Source: Selaginella tamariscina (lineage: Eukaryota > Streptophyta > Lycopodiopsida > Selaginellales > Selaginellaceae). From it: DNA of 64,000 nt. Below, in pieces: positions 1 to 11,442 of the stretch (positions within the stretch are counted from its first letter, which is position 1; each line of letters opens with the position of its first letter). Location of the stretch: positions 216,778-280,777 of the forward strand of contig PUQB01000265.1 in NCBI GenBank assembly GCA_003024785.1, in the 5' to 3' direction. The position numbers and the translations under genes were made by a program. The notes beneath the pieces are model-generated. The model was not told the origin of the DNA, did no database searches, and worked only from the letters and a program-made list of their open reading frames with translations.

Positions 1-865
1 ACTTAGTGCACTTAGGTGTTTAGGGGTAGTCCGGCCGGCTGTCACTAGGTACCTCGAGAAACTCTAGGCGAAGGTAGTACTTACCCTTTAGAAAACTCTC
101 CCCAGTTTGACGTAGGTTTTCCGTTAAATATAGCTTGTCAAAAAGGGTTAGGGACACCCCTAGGGTTGACCTAACCCTAGGGTTGCCCTAACCCCACGCC
201 CTAATACCCCCTAGGGGTTAGGGTTAGGGTTAGGTTAGGACAACCATTTTCTCTAAGGGCTGGCATTTTTGTGCCAGCCCACTTACTCATTTAGGTAAAC
301 AGGGGGGGGGGGGGTCTGTCACATAAATAAGGTAGAGTGTATGTAGTGAGGCTTCCTGGTTCAAAAGAGAGCTCGTTAACCTCCTACCGGTGCAAGCTAA
401 GCTTGTGTCGTCAAGGTGCAACCCTCTGTTGTGCCGCCCAAACTTCCACACGACAGGGGTACAACCCACCCTAGGGTTAGACTATCCTTATCGTTGGCAG
501 GATCTTGCCTTTGAGACAAGGGCACGTCACTTCCAAGGAGTTAGCCAGATTCCTTGGTCCGAAAACCTGCTCGCAAGCTCAAAGGTATTGCCCGAGTTCA
601 CATTCCGCAGAACTAGTGGTTGAGGCCTTGCTCCGGCCGCCTCAACCACGCCAAGCTAGGAATAACACCTATAACTCGGCCAGTTCGTGCATCCTGATTC
701 ACAAGGTGAGTCTCGTTCGTGGACTTGGTCAGTTAGGGTTTTAGTTCTTAAGGGTTGGGTTCCTAATACGGGTTACTTTACCAGATTCCGTGGGGTTTCC
801 AGAGAGGGATTCCAGGGTTGGCACCTGGCAAGCCGCCTTTGTGGCACCAGGTAAAAACTCTGACA
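1..865 (+). repeat. 5' LTR of copy A1 (partial)
   Basis: Matches 5881-6749 almost base for base and ends in TGACA directly before the primer-binding site. It contains a telomere-like G-rich stretch (about 214-236), a perfect 9-bp stem with a 6-nt loop (257-280) and a run of 13 G (302-314). All three recur in the other family A LTRs. The first 100 or so bases of the LTR lie before the window. Confidence 0.92.
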
Positions 866-867
866 AT

Positions 868-880
868 TGGTATCGGAGCA
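868..880 (+). other. Primer-binding site of A1 (initiator tRNA-Met type)
   Basis: TGGTATCGGAGCA starts two bases after the LTR end. The classic plant LTR-element site complementary to the 3' end of initiator tRNA-Met is TGGTATCAGAGC, so this differs at one position. The same site is seen on the minus strand near 16680-16693, and a variant TGGTAGCGGAGCC at 24288-24300. Confidence 0.85.
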
Positions 881-1190
881 AGTTCTCTGCGGTCAGTAGG
901 ACTACCTTAAGTCATAGAGTGTTCAATGTTTAGATAACTCTAAATTCTTGATCTACTCTATCGCTTTGGTTAACATGTCTGTATTCTGCGCAGAGAGTTT
1001 GATCCTGTGAGTTGTCAAACCTCGGAGAACACTTGCTCAATGAGTCGGCGTGAGATTCTAGGTATGTCCGAAAGTCTTATGCTAGTTCAAGCTGATGTGT
1101 GTGGGTGTACAACCTGTGCAGGGTGTTTCCAACTTAACATTGGGAATTTCCGAGCATATTCTCCGAGTGTTGAAACTAGGGTTCAATACG

Positions 1191-4100
1191 ATGAGCAAAA
1201 GAAAGCAACCGGAGCCTGAGGCAGAGAGGGCTGTCGCAGAGGCTCAAAATGAGGAGATGGATGAAGCTGATCCAGGTCAACCCCCTAGGGCTAGGCAGCG
1301 ACCTGGTTGGCGTGAAATAATGATGGATGCCCTAAACGAACTTCGAGGGGATGTTTGGGATTGAATGACAGAATCGATAATGTTGCCGTTCGGATTCCAA
1401 CGAATACGGCAGTGCCAGACGTTCCGCAACCAGACACACGGAAAAAGAAAAAGAAGCATGACTCAGAGTCAGGTTCCTCTGAATCAGATTCTTCGACGGA
1501 AGTAGTTGGTGGAGGTCCCAGTAAATTCAAACCGGTAAAGCCTTCGAATTTCATGGGTTGAAAGGATTACAAGGTTTTGGATGACTGGTTGTATGATATG
1601 GAAAGCTATTTCGAGGCTGCTTCCGTGAGAAAGACATAAAAGGTTGCATGTGCGAAGCAGTTTCTTAAAGAAGAAGCTAAGACTTGGTGGCGAATTGTTG
1701 AAGGTGAACGTGGATACCGAAACAGCTGGAAGCACATGAAAAAGGAGATCAAAAAGCAGTATATGCCGGATGATCTCGGTTTGCGATTGCGTGCTGACCT
1801 GGCACTTTGTCAACAGGGAGTTCGAGGAAGTCCTATGGACCACGTTTATCGATTCGAAAGTGTACGACGATTTGGTGCCAAATATGAGCGATGATGAAGC
1901 TCGAAGTTGCTTCATGGCTAGCTTGAATGAGAAAACGCAAAGGGAGATCCTAAGGTACAAGCCCACAAGCTATCGGGAATGTCAAGAGGCAGCTCAAAAG
2001 GTTGCTTATGGCATGTCGTTAGAAGACTTGTACAAAGGGGAGGAAGCAAAACCTAAACCAAGGAGGTTTCCTCCAAAGTCTGGGTTCAGAAGGTTTGATA
2101 GGCGACCAGATCAATCGCCATCAATTCGAAGTGCAAGTCCCTTTGTTGGCAGTTCCTGTCCAAATCAAAGATTGGAAGGCTAAGCTAGACTTAGTTGTCT
2201 TGAATATGACGGGGTTTGACTTTGTTCTGGGTATGGAATGGTTCCATAAACATGTAATCGAAATGAGGGGTTCCGGAGATAATCGAATCACGCTTGCAGC
2301 AGATAAAGAAGCCATTAGAAAAACGACGCTCAGAATGGAAACGCTAACTGATAGGGATTGGAATCCTATGTTCCTTACCTTGACTCAGTTGCGTAAAGCA
2401 GTTAGACATCGGGAACGTGTGTTTCTTGCAATGGTTTTGGATACTGGTGAAGTCAAAATAGGAGATGGTCAAGAACATGTTCCCGAACCTATTTTGGAAG
2501 TCTTGAACATGTTTAGGATGTGTTACCGGAAGATTTGCCGCCTGAGTTACCTCCACGTCGAGCTGTGGACCACAGAATAGAGGTTTTGCCGGGTTCGTCT
2601 CCACCGGCAAGAGCCCCATATCGGTTAAATCCTCAAGAGTTGATTGAATTGAAGAGACAGCTGACGGAATTGGTTGGTCGAGGACACATTCGACCTAGTC
2701 GATCACCATATGGTGCACCGATCTTGTTTGTAATGAAAAAGGATGGTACGATGCGAATGTGTGTGGACTATCGAGCACTGAACGCGATAACTATCAAAAA
2801 CAAGTATCCTCTTCCGCGAGTGGACGACTTGTTTGATAGACTATCAAAAGCAAAGTACTTTTCAAGAATAGACTTGAGGTCTGGGTACCATCAGATTCGG
2901 GTAGCAGAGAATGACATTGAGAAGACCGCTTTTCGAACGCGTTATGGATCATTTGAGTTTCTAGTCTTGCCATTCGGGTTGTGCAATGCTCCAGCAACTT
3001 TTTGCACAATGATGGATGATGTGTTTAGAGACTATCTAGACGAGTTCGTGGTGTATATTGATGACATTCTGGTTTTCAGTTCGACAATTGAAGAACATGT
3101 GGAACACTTAGAAAAAGTGTTTCAGAGGTTGAGAGAGAACCAGTTGTATGCTAAAGAAAGCAAGTGCGCATTTGGTCAAACCAAGATAGATTTCTTGGGA
3201 CACTTGATCTCAGGTGGGGAGGTTGCCATGGACCCAAAGAAAATTCAAGCTATTACTGAGTGGATGACTTAAAAGACGTGCATGAAGTTAGATCATTTCT
3301 TGGTCTGACAGGGTATTACCGAAGATTCATAAAGGGTTACTCAGAAATAGCGGCCCCATTGACAGATCTTACGAAAACATTCCATGGCATTGGACTCCAG
3401 AGTGCCAACGTGCATTCGTCAAACTCAAAGAGGCTATCTCTTCTGAGCCAGTTTTGCAGTTGCCCATCTTTGAAGATCCCTTTGAAGTAGAATGTGACGC
3501 TTCCGACTTTGCAATTGGTGGTGTATTGCAACAAAAAGGACATCCAGTGTCCTTTCTCGAAGAAGTTAGATGCCGCGCAAACTCGATGGCCTACCACGAA
3601 AAGGAGATGTATGCTATTGTTGCTTCCTTGGAGTATTGGCGTCATTATCTTCCAAGTCATGGCACTGTGGTTTGGACAGATAGTGTAACTCTAAGGTATT
3701 TTGAAACGCAGCCGAAGCTATCACCAAAGTATGCTAGATGGCAGCAGAAGTTGGCACGATTTCAGCCTGAAATCAGACATAAGGCGGGAAAGGACAATGT
3801 GGTAGCTGATGCACTCAGTAGAAAGGGTCATCTTCGTATTATGTCAGCACCCGTGTCAACTTTGGTGGATGAATTTGTGACGGCGTATCCTCAGGACAAG
3901 TTTGCCAAGGAAGCTTTGAGCCTGGTGGCAAAGAGGAAACAAGTTCATCAATTACGAAGAGATGGTAATATTCCAGCAGGAATAGAAAGTCGAATGGATG
4001 CACTCAAACAGGCCCATTTTGCAGTACGAGATGGAGTTCTTTATTATAAAGAAAAGAGACTCTATGTTCCAGAAGGGACATGGAGGGAGAGGCTATTAAG

Positions 4101-5360
4101 AGAGCATCACGACGTTCCTTTGGCAGGGCATGGTGGAAGGCACAAGACATTGGCTTTGTTGAAACAGGGATTCTATTGGCCGGGTATGATAGACGATGTT
4201 GCCAAGTATGTCAAGACATGCCCCACATGTCAACAAGTGAAAAGTCGTTCGCAAAAACGAGCTGGGAAGTTACAATGTATACCGATTCCAGAGCGGCCAT
4301 TTCAAAGTGTTACTTTGGACTTTATCATGGGATTGCCAAAATCTTGTGGTTTCAATGCTCTTATGGTGGTGGTCGATCGATTTTCAAAGGTTGCTCATTT
4401 CATTCCAACTGTAGAGACAGTGAATGCAAAACAAGCAGCAAAGTTGTTCTTCCACGAAGTCGTAAGAGTGCGAGGGCTACCGGAAACGATGATCTCAGAC
4501 GGGATCCTCGATTTACTGGCAAGTTTTGGGGAACGTTGTTCAAGCAATTTGGGACGATGCTGAGGTTTAGTACGGCTTATCATCCACAAACGGATGGTCA
4601 GACGGAGAGGGTAAACCGACAAGTCGAGGACTATCTCAGATGCTATGTTCAAGGTGATCAACTTGATTGGGCTGAACACTTAGATATGGCTGAGATATGT
4701 TACAATAACTCGATGCACACTGCAATCGGATGTAGCCCGATGGAAGTGTTAACTGGGAATAAGGGTGGTATTCCTCAGAGTATGGTGTTACCGAAAGACG
4801 ATAGCAATCGAGTTCCATCTGTAGCAGAGTTCACGGGACAATTGTATCGAACATGGGAAGCTGCTCGTCAAGCGATGGCTGCAGCTCAGGAAAGGTATCG
4901 TCAGCAGTACGATAAACATCGGCGGGATGTAGAGTATCAGGTTGGGGATATGGTATTGTTGAGTACCAAAAACCTGAAGGTTCCAACGACTCTTTCGAGG
5001 AAGTTCTATCGCACTACATAGGTCCATACAAGGTGGTGAAGCAAGTAGGGAAAGTGGCTTATGAGTTGATCTTCCTCCGGAGTTGGGAACAATACACAAT
5101 GTGTTTCATGTCAATTTGCTCGAGCCATTCCACAAAGATGAGAAACATCCGCAGAGATATGAAAGCTTACGTCCGCTTCCTGAGCTGGTCGGCGATATGA
5201 AGGAGTTCGAAGTTGAGTCGATATTAGATGCAAAGGATATTAAACGCCGAGGGACGCGAACACGTAAACGAGAATATCTTGTCAAGTGGGGGTTACCCGG
5301 CATGCGAGTCGACATGGGACCATTGGATAATCTACAGAACGCGATGGAGATAGTGAAGGA
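1191..5360 (+). pseudogene. gag-pol coding remains of chromovirus A1
   Basis: Fossil coding region. In order one sees gag (from about 1191), reverse transcriptase with the YIDD box (about 2520-3270), RNase H (about 3450-3830), integrase with its zinc-binding part and the catalytic core (about 4080-4640), and a chromodomain near 5205-5360. Family knowledge: the chromodomain of chromoviruses is thought to guide integration to marked chromatin. The region is broken by several breaks. Its near identity to A2 points to recent amplification from a common source. Confidence 0.9.
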
Positions 5361-5763
5361 GTTGAGGCAAGGTCTCAAACTGTTAGTAATGATGATAAGG
5401 AATAAAGCAAGTCTTTATTTCTTATTAACCAAGGGGCCGGCAACAACACTAACTAGAGGCCTCCTATATAAATTCTAGTTAAATAAAGAAATTAACCAGT
5501 GTTGTGTGCGTCGGGTGACAGACTTTGCAGACGTGCAAAAGGTCTCCAAATGACTTCATGTCGCAGGTGGTGCCTCCGGCAGCTGGGTTTACGACTCAGT
5601 GAACGACGGTTCTGAAGTACTTGGTTTCGCGTAATGCAAGGGGGGTAATAAAACTTATGTGAACTTTTGGCTGACTCCACATAGAGTGATATGTTAGTTT
5701 TGGTTAATTTTTTCTAACATTATCTAGTCTTGGAGTTGGACGTCAACGAGGACGTTGACATTT

Positions 5764-6749
5764 TCAAAGGCGGGGAGTGTGTCATAGTTTTTACTATGAC
5801 TCGACCCTTTACTTTGGGGTTTGACTGTTGTTACCTACCGAGTTGTGTGGCGAACCCTAGTTGTAGTGAGAAACAGCCCCGCTTAGTGCACTTAGGTGTT
5901 TAGGGGTAGTCCGGCCGGCTGTCACTAGGTACCTCGAGAAACTCTAGGCGAAGGTAGTACTTACCCTCTAGAAAACTCTCCCCCAGTTTGACGTAGGTTT
6001 TCCGTTAAATATAGCTTGTCAAAAAGGGTTAGGGACACCCCTAGGGTTGACCTAACCCTAGGGTTGCCCTAACCCCACGCCCTAATACCCCCCCCTAGGG
6101 GTTAGGTTTAGGGTTAGGTTAGGACAACCATTTTCTCTAAGGGCTGGCATTTTTGTGCCAGCCCACTTACTCATTTAGGTAAACAGGGGGGGGGGGGTCC
6201 GTCACATAAATAAGGTAGAGTGTATGTAGTGAGGCTTCCTGGGTTCAAAAGAGAGCTCGTTAACCTCCTACCGGTGCAAGCTAAGCTTGTGTCGTCAAGG
6301 TGCAACCCTCTGTTGTGCCGCCCAAACTTCCACACGACAGGGGTACAACCCACCCTAGGGTTAGACTATCCTTATCGTTGGCAGGATCTTGCCTTTGAGA
6401 CAAGGGCACGTCACTTCCAAGGAGTTAGCCAGATTCCTTGGTCCGAAAACCTGCTCGCAAGCTCAAAGGTATTGCCCGAGTTCACGTTCCGCAGAACTAG
6501 TGGTTGAGGCCTTGCTCCGGCCGCCTCAACCACGCCAAGCTAGGAACAACACCTATAACTCGGCCAGTCCGTGCATCCTGATTCACAAGGTGAGTCTCGT
6601 TCGTGGACTTGGTCAGTTAGGGTTTTAGTTCCTAAGGGTTGGGTTCCTAATACGGGTTACTTTACCAGATTCCGTGGGGTTTCCAGAGAGGGGATTCCAG
6701 GGTTGGCACCTGGCAAGCCGCCTTTGTGGCACCAGGTAAAACTCTGACA
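5764..6749 (+). repeat. Polypurine tract and 3' LTR of copy A1
   Basis: A purine-rich tract (AAAGGCGGGGAGTG, ending at 5779) precedes the LTR, which runs TGTCA (5780) to TGACA (6749), about 970 bases. It starts with a short inverted repeat (TCATAG..CTATGA). The telomere-like G-rich stretch, the hairpin (6141-6164) and the G run (6186-6197) are present. The LTR presumably carries the element's promoter and polyadenylation signals, which I could not place exactly. Confidence 0.92.
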
Positions 6750-6754
6750 AGGAG

Positions 6755-7884
6755 CACACAATCCCCACCGGGACTGTCGCCCAAGGACAACAACCCCGAC
6801 AACACCCAAGTCCAACAGGACCGAAACCAGGCAAGGGCCACGAACAAGCGCCAGCACAAGTGCAGGCAAGTGAGCGGAGCCAATGCCAAGACATGGGCAG
6901 GAACAGGCTCTGACTGTCCCTTGCAAGCAAGGGGATCCACAACCATGCACCACCAACATAAAGGATGCCGGCACACAGCAATACCTCATCCACACTCAGG
7001 TCAACTCTCTGGATACCAAACCACAGCCTCGAACGCAAGGCAGCAATCCGAACCCAAGGCAGACACTCCCTAGACATGAAGCCGACCTAGCACGCAGAGG
7101 AGCCGTTCAAGCAAGCGCGAATCCACACTCCCATGGCCAAAAGAGGCACACATGGCAGATCATCCGAACTTGCAACGCACGCCCCATTGTGACTTAGTCG
7201 AATACAAAACCTAGGGCAGCCACCCGAGTACGGGTTTACACTCCCATTGCTCTAAACCAAGTCTGACCACAAAGGACAGCCATCCAAGAGCTCAAGACTC
7301 ACACTCCTTGGCATGCAAGGCAGCCGTCCGAGAACCCAAGATGCACACTCCCAATGTGACAACACAAAGGTTGGCAGAAAAGCGTTGCCCAATAGGCAGC
7401 AAACATCCACTCCTCAAAGACATGCCAACACACTTTGGAGCTGAACCATTCACACGAGTAACCAAGGCCCCTATCCAACCAGCGAATGCAACAACAGCAG
7501 CCTGCGCATCGCATGAGTACCCACTCGCCGAAGCTATGGGCGCTCTGTACCATACGCAGGTCAACAACAGGATCAGACCAATGCCCGAGCTAAAGGCCCC
7601 AATGAAGAAGCCTCGCCCAACCAAAGGTCGGAGTTACAAACGCTAGCGAGTCAGAGCAGACGGTTAGCGTGCTATGACAAGCAACCTCCATGCACTGGCA
7701 TCCTAAGAAAGAGAAATGCAAGCTGCCCGGGAATCAGCACCGAGGTGCAGACCACACAAGCATAGGTAACCACTAGCCAACAGCACAAGATATGTGGCAC
7801 CGAGAGAGTAATCACAGTCATTTCGATCTTCCATCCTACTTTGCACCACGAGCCCTGAATGTAAAGTTCAAACTCGACTGAGGC
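6755..7884. other. GC-rich non-coding stretch of unknown origin
   Basis: Between the A1 3' LTR and the compound repeat lies about 1.1 kb that is clearly more GC-rich than the spacers. I recognise no protein: open frames on both strands are low-complexity and have no domain. Because LTR-like sequence follows at 8591-8760 on the minus strand, it may be the body of another decayed LTR. That is inference. Confidence 0.4.
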
Positions 7885-8590
7885 CGGACAAGAACCCATC
7901 TCGGACAGCCACTCAGAGGAGACACGAGGCCTAGGTCCTGAGACAGCTGATACACACCCATGGCCAATCTAAAAGCGAAGGCCTGCCCAAAGGCATTGCC
8001 AACACCCATCTCGGACTGCAGTTCAGACGCATGCACCAACCACGAGCGCCGAATGTAGAGTCCAAACCCAGACAAAGCCGAGCAAGAACCCATCTCGGAC
8101 AGCTGCTCAGAGGAGACACAAGGCCTATGTCCTGAGACAGCTAATACATACCCATGGCACCATGGGCGCCGAACATAGACTCTACACCCAGCCAAGGCCG
8201 AGCAAGAACCCATCTCAGACAACCACTCAGAGGAGACACGAGGCCTATAACCTGAGATGGCTGATACACACCCATGACCGATTTGAAAGTGCGGCCTACC
8301 CAAAGGCATTGGCCACACCCATCTCGGGCTGCAATTCGAACTTCGTCAATTCCTTCGTTTACTTGGGCCTTACCCGAACTCGTTGGGTTCCATCGTACTT
8401 TGCTTCCACAAGCGCCGAACATAGAGTCCAAACCCGGCATAGGCCGAGCAAAAACCCATCTCGGACAGCTGCTCAGAAGAGACACGAGGCCTATATCCTG
8501 AAACAACTGATACACACTCATGACCGACATGAAAATGCGGCGTACCTAACAGCATTGCCAACACTCATCTCGGACTGCATTTCAAACAGA
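7885..8590. repeat. Compound GC-rich minisatellite
   Basis: The core CCCATCTCGGAC (with small variants) recurs at about 7894, 8006, 8089, 8209, 8319, 8457 and 8563. Two unit types alternate: one continues into CAGAGGAGACACGAGGCCTA and a GATACACACCCATG box, the other into a GGACTGCAGTTC-like box. Spacings of about 83-140 bases are irregular, so this is a degenerate higher-order tandem array and not a CRISPR array. The frames crossing it are by-products of the repeats. Confidence 0.7.
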
Positions 8591-8760
8591 GAGCTCGAGC
8601 ACAACTCACAAGTCACTCATATACTATACCTTATTTCCGTCACGGAGCCCCCCCCCCCTTTTCCTATCCTAACTATTGGGCTAGCACGAAATGCACAACC
8701 TAGAGGAATTTTGGATGGGGCACAAAATTGGATTGCCCAAGGGTGTGGGAGGGGGTTTTA
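8591..8760 (-). repeat. Minus-strand LTR-related fragment
   Basis: Contains CCTTATTTCCGTCACGGAG, a C run, TTTTCCT and GGGCTAGCACGAAAT. These match the corresponding part of LTR B1 near 12793-12862 (CCTTATTTATGTGACAGAG, C run, GGGCTAGCACTGAAAT). It is an old fragment of the same LTR superfamily in reverse orientation; its limits are uncertain. Confidence 0.55.
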
Positions 8761-8880
8761 GGGCTAGGGCATGGGTTTTTTGGGGGTTTTCTAGGGTGCT
8801 GACGTGGTAGCCTACGTGGACAGTCCTTCGAGTGACAGGCATGGTAAAGGGTTGGTGGGCATGACCTAGGGTTTTTGCTA

Positions 8881-10488
8881 ATACCAAACTCTCCTTGAGA
8901 CAGGTAGATCAAGGGATAGCCAAAGCATTACTGGAGATACATAACTCAGATTTGCGGTTTGCGCTACGTGCCAAGGATCCTTGCCGTCCATCCGAAGCTT
9001 TGCGACAGCCGTTGTTTTTAATCGACTTTTTAAAGAGGCGGATGGAGCACTTCTTGGCCAGAAACGATCAGTTGGACCGGATGGCACTTGGCCGAGATGG
9101 CACTCGCGTATTGCAGCCAATGTTAAGGGCTGGCTTGATCTTTTTAGTACAGCAGTTTCTCCTTTTCAGGTAGCCGGTCAAAGGAGGGTACCATACAAGC
9201 CCAGCGTTTCGTTGATCCTGTTGATGCCGCATATTCATGTTTCTTTGCCGTATGGGGTGGTGTCTCTGGCATGCGCGTCAGAGTCCTTTTGTGTTTGGTG
9301 ACTGGATAGTCATCCCTACATTTAGTGCCACTGTGATTGCAAGGATTACTTCCTTGGCTGGCCCTCCTTTTGGGATAGTTTTTTCTCCTACGACTGTTGG
9401 AGAGCTTCTACCAAAACGTGTACCCGATATATCCCTTCTGCCGAATCTCCAAACTGCCCTTCGTATACGTGTCATATTACAAGGCAGGAAAACATCCGTA
9501 GTTGATCCTTCTGTTTCACCAGGAGATTTTGTTTCCTTATGGTGGTTCTTTTCTCGCCCGTTACGAGATTTACCATGGGATCCAGGAGAAACACAGTGGT
9601 TCCTGTTTCAGAAGGATTTCTTTGAATACACACCTAGAATAGGACGGGAATCTATTAGGTTGGGTTCGCCTGATACCAAAGTTGTCACACGTATGGCAAT
9701 GTTAGGTTTCACACGACAACAAGCGCTTTCGATTACCCGTAAAATTTGGCAGTCAAAGCTCACTGCAAAACATAAGTTTTTTAGTTGGCTACTTATTCAA
9801 GATAGTGTCCCGGTAGGTGCTATTGTAAAGCCTTTACCTCTACATTGTCCTTTGTGTGCTGATCCCATTATAGAAACAGAACTTCATAGGTTCTGGGAAT
9901 GTCCTTTTTCAGTATCTGTTTGGCGGTTTGTTGTTCAAATTGTCAAACTGATGGTCAGCATGAAGCTGTTTTTACTTGGCCAATGGCTAAATATGGTCGG
10001 AATGCTCCACGGGGAATGCCCACATCTGCTTGGATACTTACTCCTCCATCTTCTATATGTTATATGCAGGGGCAGGTTTTTACCGGCTGTACATTCTATG
10101 TCCCCGGAGGTTTGGTTGCTTTTGCGTGCTACAACAACATATCATTTATGGGAGAACAGAAAATAATGTGAAGCACAGGCAATGCGTGCCTTCTAGGGAG
10201 GGAGTAATCACTATTATCTGGACGGATCTCATTGCTTATCTTTCAAATAGATGGAGACATATAGTAAGGGAGCAAGAACATAGAAGAAGCCAGTTTTGCA
10301 ACACTTGGTTAAAAACTGCGGTTTTTGGTAAACTCCATGAAGATCGTCTCTCAATAACTTGGTACTGGCAACCACCATTGGCACTCTACTGTTGATATGT
10401 TCTCATAATTTTCAACCACCAGCATGCGACAGTATCCCGGCACAGGTAGTAGACCGGTAAAGGTCTGAAGCGTGGAACACTGGGGGAT
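8881..10488 (+). pseudogene. 5'-truncated LINE (L1-type) ORF2 3' part
   Basis: The longest frame (9237-10166) encodes the C-terminal part of a non-LTR retrotransposon ORF2, including the zinc-binding domain that follows reverse transcriptase in plant L1 elements (zf-RVT type). One sees KIWQSKLTAKHKFFSWLL near 9744-9797, a CPLC pair near 9847 and H-x4-C (HRFWEC) near 9883-9900. Upstream pieces in other frames (8895-9173, 8981-9301, with WHSRIAANVKGW) and a downstream one (to 10395) continue the same protein, so there are about three frame changes. No RT or endonuclease domain is present, as expected for a 5'-truncated LINE copy. No poly(A) tail is evident; the copy may end in the 81-bp repeat. 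Confidence 0.75.
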
Positions 10489-10650
10489 CATTTGGTAGAG
10501 AGGTTATGGTATCAGTTGATTTCTTGTATTTTTTGCTGGTTTAATCAATTACTGTTATGACCTAGGGTTCATTTGGTAGAGAGGTTATGGTATCGGTTGA
10601 TTTCTTGTATTTTTTGCTGGTTTAATCAATTACTGTTATGACCTAGGGTT
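10489..10650 (+). repeat. Two head-to-tail copies of an 81-bp repeat
   Basis: Copies 10489-10569 and 10570-10650 both start CATTTGGTAGAGAGG and end GACCTAGGGTT. I see one base difference. It lies just after the LINE ORF and may be its 3' tail or a young local duplication. Confidence 0.9.
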
Positions 10651-11103
10651 GGGAAGCAACTGCCACATGGACTTAGGGTTTAGGGTTGCCACATCAGCAC
10701 GGACTTAGGGTTTTGGGTTTAGGGTTCGTGGTGACATGGCAATTTGACCTAGGGTTTCTTGCTATGGTTTGTGGTGATGTGGCAGTTTGACCTAGGGTTT
10801 GGGGACATGACCCGAGACCACGTCCGCCACGTGGCACATGGGTTGCCACGTCATCACAGAATTTAGGGTTTAGGGTTAGGTTTTGTGGTGACATGGCAGT
10901 TTGAATGGGTTGCCACGTCATCAAGGACTTTAGGGTTTAGGCTTTTTGGTGACGTGTCAGTTTGACATGGGATTTGGGGAGGTGACCTGGGACCACTTCC
11001 GCCACGTGGCACATGGGTTGCCACGTCATCGTGAACTCTAGGGTTTATGGTTTGGGTGACATGGCAGTTTGACCTAGGGGTTTGCGCAAGAGCATGTCCG
11101 CCA
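10651..11103. repeat. Telomere-motif minisatellite
   Basis: Irregular repeats combine TTTAGGG-type stretches with a box GGTGACATGGCAGTTTGACC and a box GCCACGTGGCACATGGGTTG (about 10831 and 11002). At least three rounds are visible. No gene is present. The ACGTGGC words resemble the ends of LTRs B1 and B2, so this may be amplified LTR-derived sequence. Confidence 0.65.
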
Positions 11104-11442
11104 CTCTCTGAGGAGGTACATGCGCTTAAACCTTTAATGGAAATCCGACTATTACTAGCTCATTGGTAATTTCTTAACATAAGTTATCAAACTTAGCAAG
11201 TTTCCTTATTTAGTCGATAAACAAAGTGAAGAATCCCAAATCATTTCTTCTTAACCAAGGAATCACCCTTGTTCAAGAACTTCTCTCCACATTACAAACA
11301 ACGTTACAGTTTCTAAGATTAAAAAGTTAACAATGAAAATGCACAAGTGTGCGCCGAACGCCTTCACTATGCAAGTTCTTCATTACTCAGTAAACTAAAA
11401 ATGTAAACATATGTTTCCAACATTACTCTTTCTGATAGATCA
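11104..11442. repeat. Copy 1 of a ~340-bp dispersed repeat
   Basis: Runs in the same direction and closely matches 15612-15955 (shared words include CAAGTGTGCGCCGAACGCC and ACAAACAACGTTACAG). It abuts the B1 LTR at 11443, right after GATAGATCA. The other copy continues instead with CGCCATTC, so B1 seems to have inserted into this repeat. Confidence 0.8.

Larger units (their letters stand above)
1..6749 (+). mobile_element. Ty3/gypsy chromovirus copy A1 (left end outside window)
   Basis: LTR retrotransposon with the order LTR, primer-binding site, gag, protease, reverse transcriptase, RNase H, integrase, chromodomain, polypurine tract, LTR. The window opens inside the 5' LTR, about 100 bases after its start as judged from the 3' LTR. 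LTRs begin TGTCA and end TGACA. The C-terminal chromodomain places it among the chromoviruses. The two LTRs differ at only a handful of positions, so the insertion looks young. The coding part is broken, with several breaks. The five bases after the 3' LTR (6750-6754) would be the target duplication, but the left flank is not in view. Copy A2 at 17699-24027 is the same family. Confidence 0.93.

Noticed and set aside
150-240. True telomere or chromosome end
   Set aside because: The TTAGGG-like stretch is part of an LTR and recurs at the same place in every family A LTR.
257-280. Bacterial-type intrinsic terminator
   Set aside because: It is a stem-loop inside a plant LTR; no bacterial genes are nearby.
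7885-8590. CRISPR-like repeat array
   Set aside because: Spacings are irregular, the repeats merge into longer units and the context is a plant nuclear genome; it is a degenerate minisatellite.
8162-8761. 199-codon protein
   Set aside because: It is produced by reading through repeat units and has no domain or conserved codon pattern.
9237-10166. Host gene of 309 codons
   Set aside because: It has the zinc-binding C-terminal domain of LINE ORF2 and lies among mobile elements.
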